DNA of 64,000 nt from CATQHP01 sp965205595 (GCA_965205595.1 CBDBHI010000018.1:124001-188000); one strand, 5' to 3'. Shown: positions 25,430-35,048, numbered from the stretch's first letter. The notes: a model not told the origin generated them from the sequence alone. Numbers and translations are program-made.

Positions 25430-26093
25430 TTTTGCTTCACCTCGTTGGGTTGGTTGATCGGTCGTGCTCGCGGACGAGCGAATCTCATCGCTCCAGCCCT
25501 CGAACTCGCGGGAACCCGGCCCATGCAGCGGGGCGGAAAAGCCATCTCCGCGGGCGTCAATCGACGAGAAGCTGGAGCCTCCCGACTGAGTCGCCCTTCC
25601 GATGCAGATGGCTGCTTTTTTCATGGGCAGCCCCCTGGCTGATTGGACTGCCGATAAAGTTTTAGGAAGCCTTCGACGCACCCGACGAAGCTTCCGACCG
25701 GAGGGAACTGTGCTCGGGGTTGACGTGGATGGCTATTCTGTCGTCGAGGGTGCTGGACCAAGAGACCGTTAAGGGGTGTGAAGCAGCCCTTAGACGCCCG
25801 CCCCGAGCAGCGTGACCGACGGGAACACTTTACGAGCAGGCCAATGAACCCGTGCCAGAAAAAAGCAACCAACGGAATGGGAAGCGGATCAGTGCGGAGA
25901 GCATCGCGTCTCGGCGATTGCCGCGAACGGAGAGTCAAGCAGCACCGCCCTCTAGCCATGGGACCGGGGAGAGCCGGAGTTGGGAGCGTCCAGCCCGTCG
26001 AGCACGACCGAGACCAACCTCGGCGAACGCGCATCGAGAGTACGTCGCGCGCTGAGCCCGACTCAGCAAGCTGGATCTACCCTTGCCGACAAG
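25430..26093. other. Region between the orphan gene and the group II intron
   Basis: No credible coding gene is seen in these 664 bp. The frames that cross it have odd compositions and no domains. It contains many short G/A-rich stretches on the plus strand (for example 25760-25800), which could be structured RNA or decayed mobile DNA. It does not contain the missing N-terminal half of the IS630 transposase that lies on the far side of the intron. Confidence 0.35.
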
Positions 26094-28038
26094 ATCGGGA
26101 TAGGGGGAGGCCTCACGGCTCCCCCCTCCCACACCACCGGGCATACGGGTCCGTACCACGGCGGTTCGGACGAGTTAAGCGCTCGAAGCGGTGGACACAC
26201 GAGGCAAACCGAGCGAGTCGAAATAGGCATTGGGCAGCGCCTGCTGGACGGCCACATGCCGCGACATCGCCCACCAGCCAGTCGGGGATCCGGCAGCTAT
26301 GGCTGCTCTCATGTGGGGCACGCCCAATCGCCGTAAGTTGACGTATCGAGTGTGCCCATTCCCCCACTGCCGCCAGATCATCATACGAAGTCTGCGGCGG
26401 ATCCGCGCGTCCAGGTTACGAAGCACTAACGGCTCCTGACTGAAGCCAAAGTAGCCTCGCCAGCCAAGCAGATAGGGCCTTAACGAACCGACCATCTGCT
26501 CGATACTGACCCCGCGCGTTCTGCTCGTCAACTCTCGTACTCGCGCCTGAAACCTTTGCAGAGCCTGCGGCGATATCAATCGCTGAGGCTCCGCTCCGCT
26601 CGTCAAGCGAAAGCCCAAGAACTTCCGATCGTCGGGTCGAGCCACCGCGCTCTTCGATCGATTCACCTGGAGCCGGAGCTTCTTTTCCAGAAACTTTGTG
26701 ACGGAGGCCATCACTCTCTGCCCCGCCCTGCGACTGCGAACGTAGACGTTACAGTCAGCGGCGTAGCGGCAGAAGCGGTGACCGCGCCTCTCCAACTCGC
26801 GATCCAAATCGTCGAGCACAAGGTTTGACAACAACGGCGACAAAGGCCCACCTTGCGGCGTTCCCTCATCGACAGAACTCAGCAGTCCGTCTTCCATCAC
26901 TCCGGCAGTTAGAAACGACCGGATGAGTTTCAGCAAGCGCTTGTCGCCGACCCGTTTGGCCACCCGAGCCAGCAGCAGATCGTGATGAACGCGATCGAAG
27001 AATTTCTCCAGATCAACGTCTACCACCCACTGATAACCCGCGGCGATGTAGGCTTGCGCCCGCGCCACCGCTTGCTGCGCCGCACGTCCCGGCCGCAAGC
27101 CGTAACTGTTGTTGGAAAACGTCGGGTCCCAACGCTTCTGAAGAACTTGTAACACCGCTTGCTGGATCAGTCGGTCGCGTACCGTAGGGATACCCAACCT
27201 CCTGACCCCGCCACCCGGCTTCGGGATTTCCACCCGTCGCAGCGGTTGCGGCTGGTACGTTCCTTGAAGCAACTGCTCCCGGATGACCGGCCAATGCTCG
27301 CGTAGGTCGTCCCAGGTTTCGTCGATGGTTTTGCCATCAACGCCCGGACTCCCCTTGTTGCCCCGGACTTGTTTCCATGCCTGTAAAAGATTGTCTCGCT
27401 CGCACACCTCCTCCATGAGTTGTTGCTCTCGCGCCGGGCTTGCGGTCTCTCGCTTCACCGCGCACGGTTCGGTCCCTTGTTGAGCGGGCCTCGGGGCTTC
27501 ACCCTCCGGCTCGTTCATGAAGGCCAACTCCAGTTGGTTGTTCCGCCGCTTTCCGTCCATGAGTTACGAGTCCTAATTGCCACTCTCTTCCGTTCGGGCC
27601 TTCAGCCATCGTTCTCGGTTCGGCCTATCCGTTAACTCCGTCTTTCGACTTGCGGAGTGCCTCACTAGCTTCACCGACTGCATGGCCTACTATGCCCTCT
27701 GCTGACTTCTGCGTCCCGATCGGGTCGCCTCTCGGCTTCCGCAGTCCCGAACTTCGAGACGAAACGCAGACCTCCCGGGGTAAGTCTGACCGCTTTCACC
27801 GCACACCTGCCGGATCTACAGCCTTGGCCCTTGATGGATCTGGACTTCGCGATTCGTCGTCCGCTCGTCCGGCCAAGGATGCCTCGTATCCGGTTTCTGT
27901 TCGTCAGGTCGCAGTTTTGATTCACGCTTCCTCCAGACCCCGCCTCGCGACGGCGCCCTTGCGTTTCACTAGTACTTCGCTTCCATCAAGCTGTACAAAG
28001 GACTTTCACCTCTTAGCGGTCAGACATGCCCGGCACAC
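26094..28038 (-). mobile_element. Group II intron with intron-encoded protein
   Basis: On the minus strand the element starts with GTGTGCCGGGCATGTC (5' end at 28038), matching the group II 5' consensus. About 480 bp of structured 5' RNA follow, including GTGAAAGTC and GGTGTGCGGTGAAAG. The maturase gene comes next. Right after its stop is a domain V/VI-like part: CGCCGTGGTACGGACCCGTA, then TGCCCGGTGGTGTGGGAGG, a GC-rich hairpin, and CTATCCCGAT as the 3' end (26094). Boundaries are set by these ends and could be off by a few bases. The flanking sequences do not join into one gene. Confidence 0.8.
26175..27560 (-). CDS. ltrA: Group II intron reverse transcriptase/maturase, catalytic motif altered
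   Basis: A 461-aa intron-encoded protein. RT blocks are visible: RGNKGSPGVDGKTIDETW, PKPGGGVRRLGIPTVRDRLI, SYGLRPGRAAQQAV, VDVDLEKFFDRVHHD with the first catalytic Asp, GTPQGGPLSPLLSNLVLDDL and then RYAADCNVYVRS. Domain X (maturase) follows around residues 330-420 (LRPYLLGWRGYFGFSQ). There is no HNH endonuclease domain. The active-site box, YADD in working enzymes, reads YAAD here (residues 266-269): codon GCT at 26757-26759 where GAT would be expected. Loss of this metal ligand should abolish reverse transcription, while splicing assistance could remain. Confidence 0.9.
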   Translation of the reverse strand: MDGKRRNNQLELAFMNEPEGEAPRPAQQGTEPCAVKRETASPAREQQLMEEVCERDNLLQAWKQVRGNKGSPGVDGKTIDETWDDLREHWPVIREQLLQGTYQPQPLRRVEIPKPGGGVRRLGIPTVRDRLIQQAVLQVLQKRWDPTFSNNSYGLRPGRAAQQAVARAQAYIAAGYQWVVDVDLEKFFDRVHHDLLLARVAKRVGDKRLLKLIRSFLTAGVMEDGLLSSVDEGTPQGGPLSPLLSNLVLDDLDRELERRGHRFCRYAADCNVYVRSRRAGQRVMASVTKFLEKKLRLQVNRSKSAVARPDDRKFLGFRLTSGAEPQRLISPQALQRFQARVRELTSRTRGVSIEQMVGSLRPYLLGWRGYFGFSQEPLVLRNLDARIRRRLRMMIWRQWGNGHTRYVNLRRLGVPHMRAAIAAGSPTGWWAMSRHVAVQQALPNAYFDSLGLPRVSTASSA

Positions 28039-28832
28039 GACGAAGCGGCTCGTCGCCGCCGAAGCCGTCAAGCGACGGCTGGTCCCGCGAGCGGGTCGAG
28101 AAACCATTCGCGTCTTGCTGCTCAGCCACGACCTCAAGCCGTGGCGCGAAAAAAATGTGGTGCGTGGTGGAACTCAATGACGACTACATCGTGCGCATGG
28201 AAGACGTGCTCGAGACCTACGAACGGCCCTCCAATCCGACCCAGCCGGTGGTTTGTTTGGACGAGAAGGCGGTGACGCTGCACGCCGACGTTCGTCCTCC
28301 GACGCCCGCCGCGCCGGGACGCGAGGCTCGTTTCGACAGCGAGTATCAGCGCCGCGGAACGGCTAATGTGTTCTGTGCCGTGGAGCCCAAGGCGGGCCGC
28401 CATTTTACGTTCGTGACGCCGAACCGCTGCGGGGCGGAGTTTGCCAAGGCGCTGTTTGAGCTGGCGCTGTTCTACCCCCAAGCGGAGACGATCCACTTGA
28501 TCATGGACAATCTCTCGACACACACGCTCAAGTCGCTGACAAATCTTTGCGGCGACGAGCGCGGCGGGCAGATTAGGGAGCGTTTTACTGCGCACTACAC
28601 CCCGAAGCATGGCAGCTGGTTGAATCAGGCGGAGATCGAGATCGGACTGTTCTGCAGGCAATGCTTGGGCAAGCGGCGCATCCCGGACCTGACAAAACTG
28701 CGCAGCAAGGCGGCGGCCTGGAACCGCCCGGTCAACCGCGACCGGGTGAAGATCGACTGGCGCTTCGACCGCAAAACCGCACGCCGCAAATTCGACTACG
28801 AAAGACCAAACATTAGGCGGTCAAAGAACTAG
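28039..28832 (+). pseudogene. IS630-family transposase, 5'-truncated and frameshifted
   Basis: The first part (28039-28148) reads RLVAAEAVKRRLVPRAGRET and SHDLKPWREK. At the run of seven A (28149-28155) the match moves to another frame and continues MWCVVELNDDYIVRMEDVLE. It goes on to the DDE residues in VVCLDEKAV, LIMDNLSTHTL and HYTPKHGSWLNQAEIEIG, and ends at 28832. The N-terminal helix-turn-helix half is missing: the gene begins at the 5' end of the group II intron. One A fewer in the run would restore the frame, so slippage or a sequence error is possible, but the missing N-terminus makes it non-functional in any case. Confidence 0.82.
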
Positions 28833-29278
28833 AAAGAAGAAGACTAGGAGAAAGCGAAAGCGAAAGAAGCAGCGCGGATGATACCGTCTGAATATGCCGT
28901 CCTGCGATTCTGAAATTTCTTTTCCCTTTGAAATCAGCAACCTAGCGATAAGGTCAGTCGAAAACTGGACACACGGGTCTTACACTATACGTGGAGGATC
29001 CGGAAAGCCCCGCAAGGAGGCTCGAAAATCTACAGAAAACCCGGCCACAGGCGGCATTCTTCAAGCCGCCCCGGCGATTGAATTGGATGAACTAGCGAGG
29101 AGCGCCTCGTTCCGGTACTCGTTTTTTAGCGAAAACCGGACAAATCCGGACATTTTGACGGTTAAGCTGTGCCCGCAAACAGAAGACAATCACGCAAACG
29201 ATAGATTCTAAAGGAGATACGTTACGCCAGCCAAATCAGGGTCGCGAAAGCGCCGAGAAACCTGTCCCCAGAGATCCA
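28833..29278. other. Intergenic stretch after the IS630 remnant
   Basis: The 446 bp show an A/G-rich start and no gene with recognisable domains. Two related short segments, CGAAAACTGGACA (about 28958) and CGAAAACCGGACA (about 29131), may be ends of a lost mobile element. Nothing else was identified. Confidence 0.35.
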
Positions 29279-31168
29279 TTACGGTTGTTTCGGCGCCAAA
29301 ACCGTGTAAGGCTTGAAATCTTCGAATAGACGGCCGGCACCGTCGATCCCAATCAGCCGCACCGACAGCGTAGCCGGATACGACTTGGCGATGTCCGCGG
29401 GGATTTCGAACGACCCGAACTGCTCCGCAGCGAGGATCCGTTGGCCCCGCCCGGAGCCGGCGACCTCGACCATCCACAGCCAAAGCATACGCTTGGCCGC
29501 GATCGTCGATTTTTTCAGGGTCGCGCTGAACTCGTGTTTCTCGCCAGCTCGCAGCTCGCCTTCGGCCGGAAACTGGATCTCGAACGGCAATTCGCCAACC
29601 GAGGTTTCAACGTCGCGCAGCTTCGCGCGCTTCGATTCCAATTTGAAGGAGTTATTGTAGTTTTGCTTTTTGCCTTCGCGACGAACATAGAGCACCCAGT
29701 CGTGCTCGTTGTCGGGAGTCTGCGTGGTAAATCGCTCGCCCTTAAATCGCTTCTTTTGGTCAAGCCAAGAGCCGTCGATCGGGTTGTACCAACTGACCTT
29801 GTAACCGTGCTTGGGCATCGAGAGTTCGATGGTCCCCGGATTTTCGGCGTAGACGATGTACTCGACGCCGATCGGGTCTTCAGCTCGAAACGGCACAAGC
29901 TGCAGGGCCAAGCCGACGCCGCCGACCACACGGTAGTGAGGCAGCAAATCGAAGTAGCGAGTCTGCGCGAAAAAATCGTGCAGCAGCGTCATCTGCCGGG
30001 CGCCTTCGGAGTCCGCAAACTTGGCGTCAACATTCGCGCCGTCGATGCCCGCCGTGCCCGCGTTCGCGTACGTCACATACTGCCCTCGCACGGCCGAGTT
30101 CCAGGCCCGTTTGCGAACCTCGTCCGCCGACATGCCGGGGCCTTCAACTCCAACTCGCGTGTTCACGAACGGAACCGGTTGGGTCTCGTACTCGATCGAA
30201 GCGAGCCCAGGTTTGAACGTGTTCTGCGTCATGAAGTCTTGCCAGCCGTCGTAGGTGAGCGCCGCCGAACTCACCGCCGCCGCGGTTGTCTTTGGATGTT
30301 TATAGGGGTCGTACTTATCGAGCAACGCTGCAACTTGTTTCAACAATTCGCGCCCGCCGTCATACGATTCCCACTCCATCACCTCTTGCCAGGTCACGTT
30401 AAACGCCGCGTAACGCGCGGCAACGTACTGGATATAGCGGTCGAGCTGGCGTCGTCGCGGAAACGTTTTGGTGAGTTCGTTATCTCCACCGGCGAGGATC
30501 AGGTCGGCAACGAGCCCCTTCATCGTCATGTAATCGACGCGGGCGTCGAGCGCCTGGAAGTAAGCGTGATTGGGCTCGTCAGGCGAATGAAAAGCATTCG
30601 CCGCGTTGCCTGCCGGACCAAGAACCAAGCCGCGCATGTGGGTGAATTTCTGCTCGACCCGTGCGTCGACAATCGCCCGAAACGTGTCGATCGGGACCAG
30701 CCCAAAGTTGAGCATCGTGTCGCCCAGCCAGTAGTGCGGATCGAGGCTGTCGACGTGCTTGAAATAACGTGTGTTGAATACCTCGATGAACCCAGGCGTG
30801 CGCTGCGGAGCTGCATCGAAACTACCGGTCTTCTTTGCGACGCTCTCAAGGTTGGAGATGATGCGGAAGTCCCAATGGCCCTCGAAGTCGGGCGAGAAGC
30901 GCAGTCGGAAGGTGCGCCCGCCATCCCAAAAGCCTTGCATCACTTTGGTGCGGCCACCCTTCGGCGAGCGAAACTCGGCGCGCAAGGTCACGCTGGTGTA
31001 GGGGTTGGGGTGAAGCTCGGCCTCGCTCGCGGTCATCTCAAACGAGATTTCGCAGGGCTCGTAAACCGGCACCGGAGGACAGACCTTGATCTGCTGAGCG
31101 CCCGCTACAGCGACAAAGATAAGCGCCAACATCAACCGCGAACCCATATCCGTGAGCATAGAACGCAT
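29279..31168 (-). CDS. Secreted glycoside hydrolase-like protein with DUF5060
   Basis: The 629-aa protein has a signal peptide (GSRLMLALIFVAVAGA) and then a DUF5060 immunoglobulin-like domain (YEPCEISFEMTASEAELHPN to GHWDFRIISN, about residues 30-115). A TIM-barrel-like glycosidase domain of the DUF4038/apiosidase type follows (HYWLGDTMLNFGLVPIDTF, VMEWESYDGGRELLKQVAAL, PGLASIEYETQPVP), and then a collagen-binding-like beta domain near 430-500. The ATG at 31168 lies 21 bp after the DUF4159 stop; ATGs at 31159 and 31147 are alternatives. It is the last gene of a four-gene leftward operon. Carbohydrate cleavage is inferred from the fold. Confidence 0.75.
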   Translation of the reverse strand: MRSMLTDMGSRLMLALIFVAVAGAQQIKVCPPVPVYEPCEISFEMTASEAELHPNPYTSVTLRAEFRSPKGGRTKVMQGFWDGGRTFRLRFSPDFEGHWDFRIISNLESVAKKTGSFDAAPQRTPGFIEVFNTRYFKHVDSLDPHYWLGDTMLNFGLVPIDTFRAIVDARVEQKFTHMRGLVLGPAGNAANAFHSPDEPNHAYFQALDARVDYMTMKGLVADLILAGGDNELTKTFPRRRQLDRYIQYVAARYAAFNVTWQEVMEWESYDGGRELLKQVAALLDKYDPYKHPKTTAAAVSSAALTYDGWQDFMTQNTFKPGLASIEYETQPVPFVNTRVGVEGPGMSADEVRKRAWNSAVRGQYVTYANAGTAGIDGANVDAKFADSEGARQMTLLHDFFAQTRYFDLLPHYRVVGGVGLALQLVPFRAEDPIGVEYIVYAENPGTIELSMPKHGYKVSWYNPIDGSWLDQKKRFKGERFTTQTPDNEHDWVLYVRREGKKQNYNNSFKLESKRAKLRDVETSVGELPFEIQFPAEGELRAGEKHEFSATLKKSTIAAKRMLWLWMVEVAGSGRGQRILAAEQFGSFEIPADIAKSYPATLSVRLIGIDGAGRLFEDFKPYTVLAPKQP

Positions 31169-31189
31169 GGGCACGCGAGGCAAATTTCG

Positions 31190-31963
31190 TTAGTGCGTCA
31201 TCGCATACAGGATGTAGTTGATTCCAAAGCGATAGGCCAGGGCCGTCATCTCTTCGGGGTACTGCGGCATGTCGGCGTGCTCCCAGGCATCGCCGACGTC
31301 CATGTTGTGATTGATGGCCACCAGCAGCCGATCGTCTTCGTCGAAAATGCCGCGCCAATACGGGGTGCCTTGCGGTTCGCCAAAGTAGCCACCGCGAAAA
31401 TCGGGCCTCAGGTGCCGCAGTCCCGGGATCTGTGTGCGGTAGTCAAGCGTGTAGAGCACATTCATGACCGCATGCTCCTCGGGAAGATCGACGATCGGCC
31501 GATCGGGGGAAACTCTCTGCATCGATTCGCGAAAAACTTCCCAGGCGTCGGGACCATAAAAATCGTCGACGACGAGAAATCCGCCGCGCTCCAGATACTC
31601 CCGCAGGCGGTTGACTTCGTCTTCACTGAGGTCCCAGTAGCCGACCTGTGTCGCGTAGGCCCAAGGGAAGTCGAAGATGCGGTCGTCGGTGAGCGGCAGG
31701 TGGACGCCCTCGCCGAGAGCGATGTGCGTTAGTCGCTTAATTCCCAGCGCGAAGTGGGTTTCCGCGGCCGGCCAATCCTGCATCCACCAGGGTCGTCCGC
31801 GGCCACCGCGAGCGTGGGGAATGTTTCGATACTCGACCCGCACGAAATGGAACTCGGCGTTGGGGCCATCGGTTTGCAGTGAGGGGTCCCATTGCGCCCA
31901 GGCCGCGATGAGGCCGACGAGGGCCAACCCGACGATTCCGATCCAGCGCGCCATCGGGAGCAT
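31190..31963 (-). CDS. DUF4159 family protein, exported
   Basis: The 257-aa protein begins with a hydrophobic signal/anchor (MARWIGIVGLALVGLIAAWA). The DUF4159 domain then covers the rest: FHFVRVEYRN, LREYLERGGFLVVDDFYGP, RDDRIFDFPWAYA-type segment (here LTDDRIFDFPWAYATQVGYW) and GINYILYAMTH at the end. DUF4159 has a class I glutamine amidotransferase-like fold, usually in operons of unknown role. Its ATG overlaps the DUF309 stop as TAATG, so the genes are translationally coupled. Confidence 0.85.
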   Translation of the reverse strand: MLPMARWIGIVGLALVGLIAAWAQWDPSLQTDGPNAEFHFVRVEYRNIPHARGGRGRPWWMQDWPAAETHFALGIKRLTHIALGEGVHLPLTDDRIFDFPWAYATQVGYWDLSEDEVNRLREYLERGGFLVVDDFYGPDAWEVFRESMQRVSPDRPIVDLPEEHAVMNVLYTLDYRTQIPGLRHLRPDFRGGYFGEPQGTPYWRGIFDEDDRLLVAINHNMDVGDAWEHADMPQYPEEMTALAYRFGINYILYAMTH

Positions 31964-32361
31964 TAGCGTCGAGTTACCTCGCGGAGTCCCGACCACGGAC
32001 CCGTCTGCCGGATCCGAGGGAAAGTGTCAACCACGCCGCCGGCCTCGATGATCCGTAGACATTCGCGCGCCGCCTGCTCGATTTCGCCCGTCACAACGCC
32101 ATCCCATTCAGGTAGGTAGCCTTGGATTTTTTTGACGCCCTTCCCTAGTTGTCGCACGGCGCCGACCTTATTTCGCCGCTGATGGTGATAGAAACCGACC
32201 GCGAAGTGGATCAGCGACTGCAGGAACCAGCGATCCGGTTGCCGCGTGGGCGTCCAAACTTCCTCGAGGTATTCGTGGCAGTCATAAAATTCCTGACGGT
32301 TGAACAGGTCAATTCCATCTTGAAATACCTGTAGCGGGTCACCGCCGGGCGTGTGAGTCAA
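31963..32361 (-). CDS. DUF309 family protein
   Basis: A 132-aa soluble helical protein. Its core is GIDLFNRQEFYDCHEYLEEV followed by the tryptophan of the DUF309 signature, and then LQSLIHFAVGFYHHQRRNKV. His/Glu in CHEYLEE and HH could bind a metal. It lies 23 bp downstream of the DUF3604 gene and overlaps the start of the DUF4159 gene. Function of the family is unknown. Confidence 0.88.
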   Translation of the reverse strand: MTHTPGGDPLQVFQDGIDLFNRQEFYDCHEYLEEVWTPTRQPDRWFLQSLIHFAVGFYHHQRRNKVGAVRQLGKGVKKIQGYLPEWDGVVTGEIEQAARECLRIIEAGGVVDTFPRIRQTGPWSGLREVTRR

Positions 32362-32384
32362 ATCGCGACGTCCTCTTTCTAAGA

Positions 32385-35048
32385 CTAGCGGGGTTCTTCA
32401 CCGCCGACCCAAATCGGTGACGACCAGGCGCGAGCGCCGTTGAGTTGCTCGACTCGCACGTAGTAGTAGTCGCCGTGGCGTGGATCGTCGATGTCGACGA
32501 ACTCGAAATCATAGTCCATCGGTTGATCGTCGTTGAGCACCTGGATAGACACCGTATCGATGTCTCGGCCGACGGGAACTTGCTTGACCAGAAGGCCCTT
32601 GTCGAGCTGGGAGAATGGCAAACGTACGGTCTGCGCCGGGATCGTCTCGTAACCCCGGATTCTGGGCGGGGCTTTGCCGTACTCGACGGTTTCTTCGAGG
32701 TCGACGACGATTTCGGTGGAGGGGGTAGCTCCTTCGAGTTCGACCAAAAACGACTCGGCGCGACCGCGAGTTTCAGTGTAGAAGGTGACTCGATTGGGGT
32801 TGGCTGGGTCAATTTTCGCGAACTCGATGTAGCGATTGTCGAGATTGAGGGGTTTGAGACTTTCAAGTTTGGCCCCGCGCAGTTCCACGGTGCCCTTCCA
32901 GCGGCGGTAGGGGCGGGGGTTGTCGCGGAACAGCGGCTCTGAAGATGACTCGAATGCGATGCGGACTTTCGCATTGCGGCTCAAGTTGGCCTGTAAAGGG
33001 CGTTTCGTGAAGATAACGTCGCCGTTCTTGACGACGACGGCCTCGCTGATCGGTGCCGTGCCCATGACGCGTGCTCGCAGCCGGCGCCGGTCGGAGTACG
33101 GAACGCGTTCGCCCATCCCCGAGCCGTTAAGTTCAAGGTCCATAATGATGCGGTCAGCCGAGGTCACGGCATACGTTTTGCGAGCGCGCAGATTGTCGAA
33201 AATGTCGTCGGCATTTTTCGCCGGCGCCATGACGGCGGCCAGCCCGCCGAACTGAGCGAGCGCCGCGCTGCGCAACGTGCCGCTGTAGCCGGGTCGGCTG
33301 CGATGGTCGTCGGACGCGGCGATGAATCCGATTTGGTGACCGCGCCTGAGGTAGTAGTTGCCGAACCATTCGAACGTTCCATGCATCGACATGATTTCGA
33401 CGAGGCGTTCCATATCGGGATCGTTGCGCCGCCAGTCGCCGGCGTTGTGGGCGTGCGGAATGATCAGCACGTCTTTGGTGTCGAATAGATTTCGAAGCCC
33501 CTGATAGAGGCGCGATAGCGTGGTCGCCTCTTGGATTGGCATGCGATCGCGATCGGGCGTCCGATAGAACACGTTGTGGTGGCCGCCTAGGGGACGCCTC
33601 ACCGTCCACTCGTAGGCAAGGAAGGCCACGAACTCGCCGTCTTTGCTGTATTTGCGGACAGCATTTTGCATGTCGCGCCATTCACCGTCGTCCATGTACT
33701 TGTCGTGCTCGGAAAGGCCCAAGAAGTCGAGCCGAGCGTCCTCTCGGGCGTAACGGTAGGAGCCCTCGACAGTGCCCTGTCCCTCAGCCATACCGGTGTG
33801 AGTGTGCGTCTCTCCCCAATAGATGCGGTGAGCTGGGTCGCGCTTGACCCAGATGGGATTCGACGAGCCCGTGATCGCGCCGTCAGGCGAGCGAAAGTTG
33901 TAGCGGTAGACGCCTTCGGCATCGATCGACAGTCCTTCGAGTACGTTGACAGCGGAACTACCAGCGGCGAGTGTTCTGAATGAGCGGCCGTTCAGTGTGA
34001 CTTCGTAGGCGGGGATGGCGCCCGTCGCGCGGTTGTACAGACGGTCTTCGCTGCGAACGGCCAGCGAAAATTTCTCACCGGGCTCGACGATTGACGGGGC
34101 AAACCCCTTCACGGCGTGAACTCGCGAACCGACGACTCGAAACGCCGGCCAAATGAGTGCCATCGGCCGGCGGCTGCCGTCGATGTCGACGAAGATTGGC
34201 AACAGAACGTCGTCGTTCCCCATCGACTGCAACTGCCAACCGCGTCCGCCACCCGATCGATCGCCGTAAGTAAACGTGACGGTGTCACCCTTGTGCAGCG
34301 TGCCGCTGACGACACGAAACGACGGCATCGGCTGCGTGCCGTCGCGTCCGCCCTGCAAGCCGCCCATGTCGACATGCATGTTTTCAAAACGGACGTTAGG
34401 GTTCGATGAGCGAATCGAGACGTAATTGTCGGCGGCAGGGTCGTTGATCTGCAGCACGCCGCCGTCCCAGGCGAGCTGTTTGCCGACAACTAGTGTCGCT
34501 CCGTTTTCGAAAGGCGCGTCGCCAACCGTGTAGGTTTGCTCGATGGTCTGCCACGAGCCTACGGGAAATGGGCCGGTCGTGTTGAGGGACAGTTTTCCAA
34601 ATCCGGTCGGCTGCTCATCTTTAAAGGCAAGCTCATAAATCAGGTCGTCGAGCTGCCGGGCGAGGATATCGTCAGGGAATAACGCGGAACGGTGGGTCGC
34701 CTTCTCGGCTTCGAGCCTATTCTCGAAATCTTGTTGGCTGCCGCCGGCGCGCTCATTCTCGAACGACGTTTGGAAGACCCAAGAGGCAACGGAGGGGCCA
34801 TTCGGTGGTACGGGCCCGCCGGTAAGCGAGTAAGCGTTAAGCCACTTCCAAAACACTTCGTTGCGAGCGGTAATCGTTCTCGCCGTTGTCGGCTCTCGGC
34901 GCACATCGGTTTTGAGCGCATCAACCTTCTTTCTCAACTCCGCGGATAAGTAATCGCCCGACCCGGCGCGCTGCGCATTTGCGAAAACGACCAGAGCGAT
35001 TGCTCCCAAGATGACGAGATATGCGCGGAACTGCTTGATACGCGGCAT
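32385..35048 (-). CDS. DUF3604 family protein (PHP-like metal-dependent)
   Basis: An 887-aa exported protein with an N-terminal signal (VILGAIALVVFANA). The DUF3604 core occupies about residues 400-640: IYWGETHTHTGMAEGQGTVE, FLGLSEHDKYMDD, IIPHAHNAGDW and IGFIAASDDH. The HxH, H and D/H residues form a PHP-type (polymerase and histidinol phosphatase) metal site, suggesting a phosphoesterase or hydrolase. The N-terminal third is beta-rich and the C-terminus has Ig-like strands. It is the first gene of the operon with DUF309, DUF4159 and the DUF5060 glycosidase-like gene. Substrate unknown. Confidence 0.88.
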   Translation of the reverse strand: MPRIKQFRAYLVILGAIALVVFANAQRAGSGDYLSAELRKKVDALKTDVRREPTTARTITARNEVFWKWLNAYSLTGGPVPPNGPSVASWVFQTSFENERAGGSQQDFENRLEAEKATHRSALFPDDILARQLDDLIYELAFKDEQPTGFGKLSLNTTGPFPVGSWQTIEQTYTVGDAPFENGATLVVGKQLAWDGGVLQINDPAADNYVSIRSSNPNVRFENMHVDMGGLQGGRDGTQPMPSFRVVSGTLHKGDTVTFTYGDRSGGGRGWQLQSMGNDDVLLPIFVDIDGSRRPMALIWPAFRVVGSRVHAVKGFAPSIVEPGEKFSLAVRSEDRLYNRATGAIPAYEVTLNGRSFRTLAAGSSAVNVLEGLSIDAEGVYRYNFRSPDGAITGSSNPIWVKRDPAHRIYWGETHTHTGMAEGQGTVEGSYRYAREDARLDFLGLSEHDKYMDDGEWRDMQNAVRKYSKDGEFVAFLAYEWTVRRPLGGHHNVFYRTPDRDRMPIQEATTLSRLYQGLRNLFDTKDVLIIPHAHNAGDWRRNDPDMERLVEIMSMHGTFEWFGNYYLRRGHQIGFIAASDDHRSRPGYSGTLRSAALAQFGGLAAVMAPAKNADDIFDNLRARKTYAVTSADRIIMDLELNGSGMGERVPYSDRRRLRARVMGTAPISEAVVVKNGDVIFTKRPLQANLSRNAKVRIAFESSSEPLFRDNPRPYRRWKGTVELRGAKLESLKPLNLDNRYIEFAKIDPANPNRVTFYTETRGRAESFLVELEGATPSTEIVVDLEETVEYGKAPPRIRGYETIPAQTVRLPFSQLDKGLLVKQVPVGRDIDTVSIQVLNDDQPMDYDFEFVDIDDPRHGDYYYVRVEQLNGARAWSSPIWVGGEEPR

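Noticed and set aside
25621..26034. A 137-codon minus-strand frame left of the intron
   Set aside because: It has a composition unlike a folded protein (Arg/Ser/Pro/Cys-rich), no domain and no ribosome site; it overlaps other equally poor frames.
26175..27560. Retron or defence-type reverse transcriptase
   Set aside because: The flanking intron RNA ends (GTGTGCC start, domain V/VI-like part after the gene) and the maturase domain identify a group II intron protein.
29441..31732. A 763-codon open frame on the plus strand
   Set aside because: It is antisense to the DUF5060 glycosidase-like and DUF4159 genes, whose domains are clear; the frame has no recognisable domain and arises from high-GC codon use.
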